Positions 25,252-26,639 of a stretch of DNA of 26,639 bases are shown here, piece by piece. Within the stretch, counting starts at the first letter, position 1; every line of letters starts with the position of its first letter. This DNA is from Phycisphaerae bacterium. Its GTDB lineage: Bacteria > Planctomycetota > Phycisphaerae > Phycisphaerales > SM1A02. The translations under genes and the position numbers were made by a program. The notes under the pieces are model-generated. The model was not told the DNA's origin, did not search any database, and saw nothing but the letters and a program-made list of their open reading frames with translations. The stretch covers positions 19,937 to 46,575 of the forward strand of contig PBEX01000010.1 of NCBI GenBank assembly GCA_002718515.1, written 5' to 3'.

Positions 25252-25301
25252 CGTAAGCCGTCGCGTTCCAGGGCGGCTTTGTGCTTTCTATCGAAAGCAC
25301 T
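25252..25301. repeat. Double-hairpin repeat, copy 2
   Basis: The second copy has the same order: AAGCCGTC pairs with GGGCGGCTT (8 base pairs with one G-T, 25255-25279), then the identical GTGCTTTCTATCGAAAGCAC (25281-25300). Only the loop and the loop-side end of the first stem differ from copy 1. The conserved outer stem and fully conserved second hairpin suggest the unit was duplicated and held as a structure. From here to 25353 I see only the promoter region of the next gene. Confidence 0.8.
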
Positions 25302-25353
25302 GGCATCAATCAACAAACACGAAGTCGAGCCCTCCGAAGCAGTTGTTTTTCAC

Positions 25354-25359
25354 TATCCT
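25354..25359 (+). promoter_or_regulatory. TANNNT hexamer before the M24 peptidase (TATCCT)
   Basis: TATCCT ends 7 bases before the ATG at 25367. AGGTGG between them is too close (1 base) to that ATG to be a normal Shine-Dalgarno. This supports 25367 as the start of a leaderless message, though ATG 25400 with AGGAAG 4 bases upstream competes. Confidence 0.3.
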
Positions 25360-25366
25360 AGGTGGA

Positions 25367-26509
25367 ATGGCTCAAGCAAAAATCATGGCAGGAAGTCCAA
25401 TGGCAAACAAGTCGCTCTATCGAGCGATTCGTTTCATGGTCCACGATGCATCAATCTTCATTGAACTAGAAAATGGCAAGCGGCTTCTCATCTTAAGAGA
25501 GATCGAAATCGACCGAGCGCGTCAAAAAGCAAATGTTGACGAAGTGTTTGGATACACCGATTTCATTCCTGAGGGCGGTTTGTCAGGAGACAGAGATACT
25601 GGGGCTGCTCAGTCGGCAGCGGAATGCTTAAAGCGAAACAATGTCACCACTGTGACTGCAGACCGCACACTGCCACTGTTATATGTTGATGCCATTAGAC
25701 ACGCAGGAATTGAAGTTGAGCTCGACCCTGATTTCGGTGTCCTTGACCGCAGGGTCAAGGATGAACAAGAGATTGAGTGGTTAAAGTATGCTCAGAGCAT
25801 CACAGAGCAAGTGATGCAAATGGCTTGCGAGACAGTTGGCAAAGCAGAAGTAGACAGTAACGGCGGGCTGTTGTACGAAGGCGACCCGTTAACGAGTGAG
25901 CGTGTTCGACACATGATTGATTTGTTCTTGTTAGAGCGAGATTTTGAAAATGTGCCGTCTATTGTTGCTGGAGGTTCAGATGGCGGAGATTGTCATCACC
26001 TTGGCACTGGCCAACTTATGACTGGGCAACCGGTCATCATCGACATCTTTCCGATGGATAAGAAAACGCTCTATAACGGCGACTGCACACGAACAGTTGT
26101 TCATGGCGAGATTCCAGATGAAATTGTGAAGATGCATACAGCTGTAGTTGAAGCCAAGCGTGCTACAACTGCCATTGTCAAAGCCGGAGTCACTGGGGAA
26201 ACGATTCATCTTGAAACACTGAGCGTGCTTATTGAGGCGGGTTATCACGATGGTTTGCCCCCAGACGGTTCTCCGCCAACATACTGCAGCATCCCACATG
26301 GGACAGGACACGGCATCGGCCTTGATGTGCATGAACCACCACTCCTCGACAGAAATGGTCACGCGCTTCTAGCAGGCGATGTCATCACCATTGAACCGGG
26401 CCTTTATTGTCACGCACTCGGAGGCGTACGCGTTGAAGACATGGTTCTTGTCACAGAGCATGGTAGTGAAAACTTCAACACATTACATGCAGGATTGACA
26501 TGGTGCTAA
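25367..26509 (+). CDS. M24 family metallopeptidase (Xaa-Pro aminopeptidase-like)
   Basis: A 380-residue cytoplasmic peptidase of the pita-bread fold, expected to remove N-terminal residues ahead of proline. An N-terminal creatinase-like domain (about 20-140) precedes the M24 catalytic domain. All five metal ligands are visible: Asp226 (VIIDIFP), Asp239 (NGDCTRT), His315 (HGTGHGIGLDVHEPP), Glu343 (ITIEPGLY) and Glu357 (VRVEDMV), so it should be active. The reading frame stays open back to 25052 through the hairpin cluster, but that extension reads as repeats and low-quality sequence and I reject it. ATG 25367 or 25400 is the start. The stop overlaps the start of the next gene by 10 bases. Family is firm; specificity (Xaa-Pro dipeptidase or aminopeptidase) is not. 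Confidence 0.88.
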   Translation: MAQAKIMAGSPMANKSLYRAIRFMVHDASIFIELENGKRLLILREIEIDRARQKANVDEVFGYTDFIPEGGLSGDRDTGAAQSAAECLKRNNVTTVTADRTLPLLYVDAIRHAGIEVELDPDFGVLDRRVKDEQEIEWLKYAQSITEQVMQMACETVGKAEVDSNGGLLYEGDPLTSERVRHMIDLFLLERDFENVPSIVAGGSDGGDCHHLGTGQLMTGQPVIIDIFPMDKKTLYNGDCTRTVVHGEIPDEIVKMHTAVVEAKRATTAIVKAGVTGETIHLETLSVLIEAGYHDGLPPDGSPPTYCSIPHGTGHGIGLDVHEPPLLDRNGHALLAGDVITIEPGLYCHALGGVRVEDMVLVTEHGSENFNTLHAGLTWC

Positions 26510-26639
26510 TCGCAATTCCGCTCCTCTTGACGCTCGCTCCCACACCTGAAGAAGCGTTCGAAAATGTCAAAGTCCCTGAGGGGTACGCCAAACAACTCAT
26601 CGCTGCTGAGCCGGAAGTCATGGATGTCGTGGCATTTTG
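26500..26639 (+). CDS. N-terminus of a probable PVC-type membrane-bound dehydrogenase (partial)
   Basis: The frame starting at ATG 26500 runs open to the end of the window (46 residues). It starts with a short signal peptide (MVLIAIPLLLTLAPTPEEA), then ENVKVPEGYAKQLIAAEPEV, which resembles the opening of the PVC-type membrane-bound dehydrogenase / L-sorbosone dehydrogenase-like proteins abundant in planctomycetes (pattern VPEGFEVELFAAEP). AGGA at 26491-26494 gives a Shine-Dalgarno 5 bases upstream. It overlaps the M24 gene by 10 bases, so it is translationally coupled. The rest of the protein is outside the window, so the family call is tentative. Confidence 0.6.
   Translation, partial: MVLIAIPLLLTLAPTPEEAFENVKVPEGYAKQLIAAEPEVMDVVAF

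Noticed and set aside
25078..25301. Two repeated units as a possible CRISPR array
   Set aside because: Only two copies exist, the 125-base interval is not spacer-like, the units are paired hairpins, and no cas gene is present.
25052..25366. N-terminal extension of the M24 peptidase frame
   Set aside because: The frame is open by chance through the repeats; it lacks family similarity, and the peptidase has good internal starts.

Overview
The window looks like chromosomal DNA of a Gram-negative bacterium with an outer membrane, most likely a planctomycete (Phycisphaerae-like). The pointers are three coiled-coil-plus-beta-barrel porins, a caa3-type oxidase locus with a DUF3179 protein and an N-terminally extended heme A synthase, a Cys-free DUF3179, and a last gene that begins like the PVC-type membrane-bound dehydrogenase family. 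This is inference from protein style, not a database match. Coding density is high, genes often overlap by 4 to 10 bases, and I see no insertion sequence, phage or CRISPR array.

Layout. 1-4117: end of an aa3/caa3 oxidase cluster (ctaD 3' end, subunit IV), a convergent DUF3179-cyoE pair, and divergent ctaA. 4114-6161: two genes translationally coupled to ctaA, a secreted-type esterase and a degenerate 6-phosphogluconolactonase-like protein. 6136-8939 (minus): plsC-ruvA-manC-ruvX, one operon with 4-base overlaps mixing lipid synthesis, Holliday-junction processing and GDP-mannose supply. 9019-15412: carB, a stand-alone nuoH, a small unknown gene, and radA. 15413-20007: a structured leader, a probably highly expressed porin with a textbook terminator, then two more porins in one unit. 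20018-21794 (minus): LysM-L,D-transpeptidase and 5-formyl-THF cyclo-ligase. 21897-24940: glmS-folP-trxA. 24952-25024: tRNA-Ala(GGC). 25025-25366: a non-coding cluster of hairpins including a duplicated double hairpin. 25367-end: an M24 peptidase and the start of a PVC-type dehydrogenase.

How the genes work together. Heme O synthase and heme A synthase make the cofactor for the oxidase encoded beside them. GlmS and the L,D-transpeptidase serve the cell wall; FolP and the formyl-THF cyclo-ligase serve folate. The rest is mostly housekeeping.

Three things stand out beyond the ordinary gene list. First, several genes that seem to start transcription units have a TANNNT hexamer 7 or 8 bases before the ATG and no usable Shine-Dalgarno, whereas internal genes and porins often have good Shine-Dalgarno sites: a leaderless-mRNA signature. 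Second, the hairpin cluster downstream of tRNA-Ala. Third, the stem-loop leader ahead of the first porin. I did not find a clear new multi-gene system such as a defence island.
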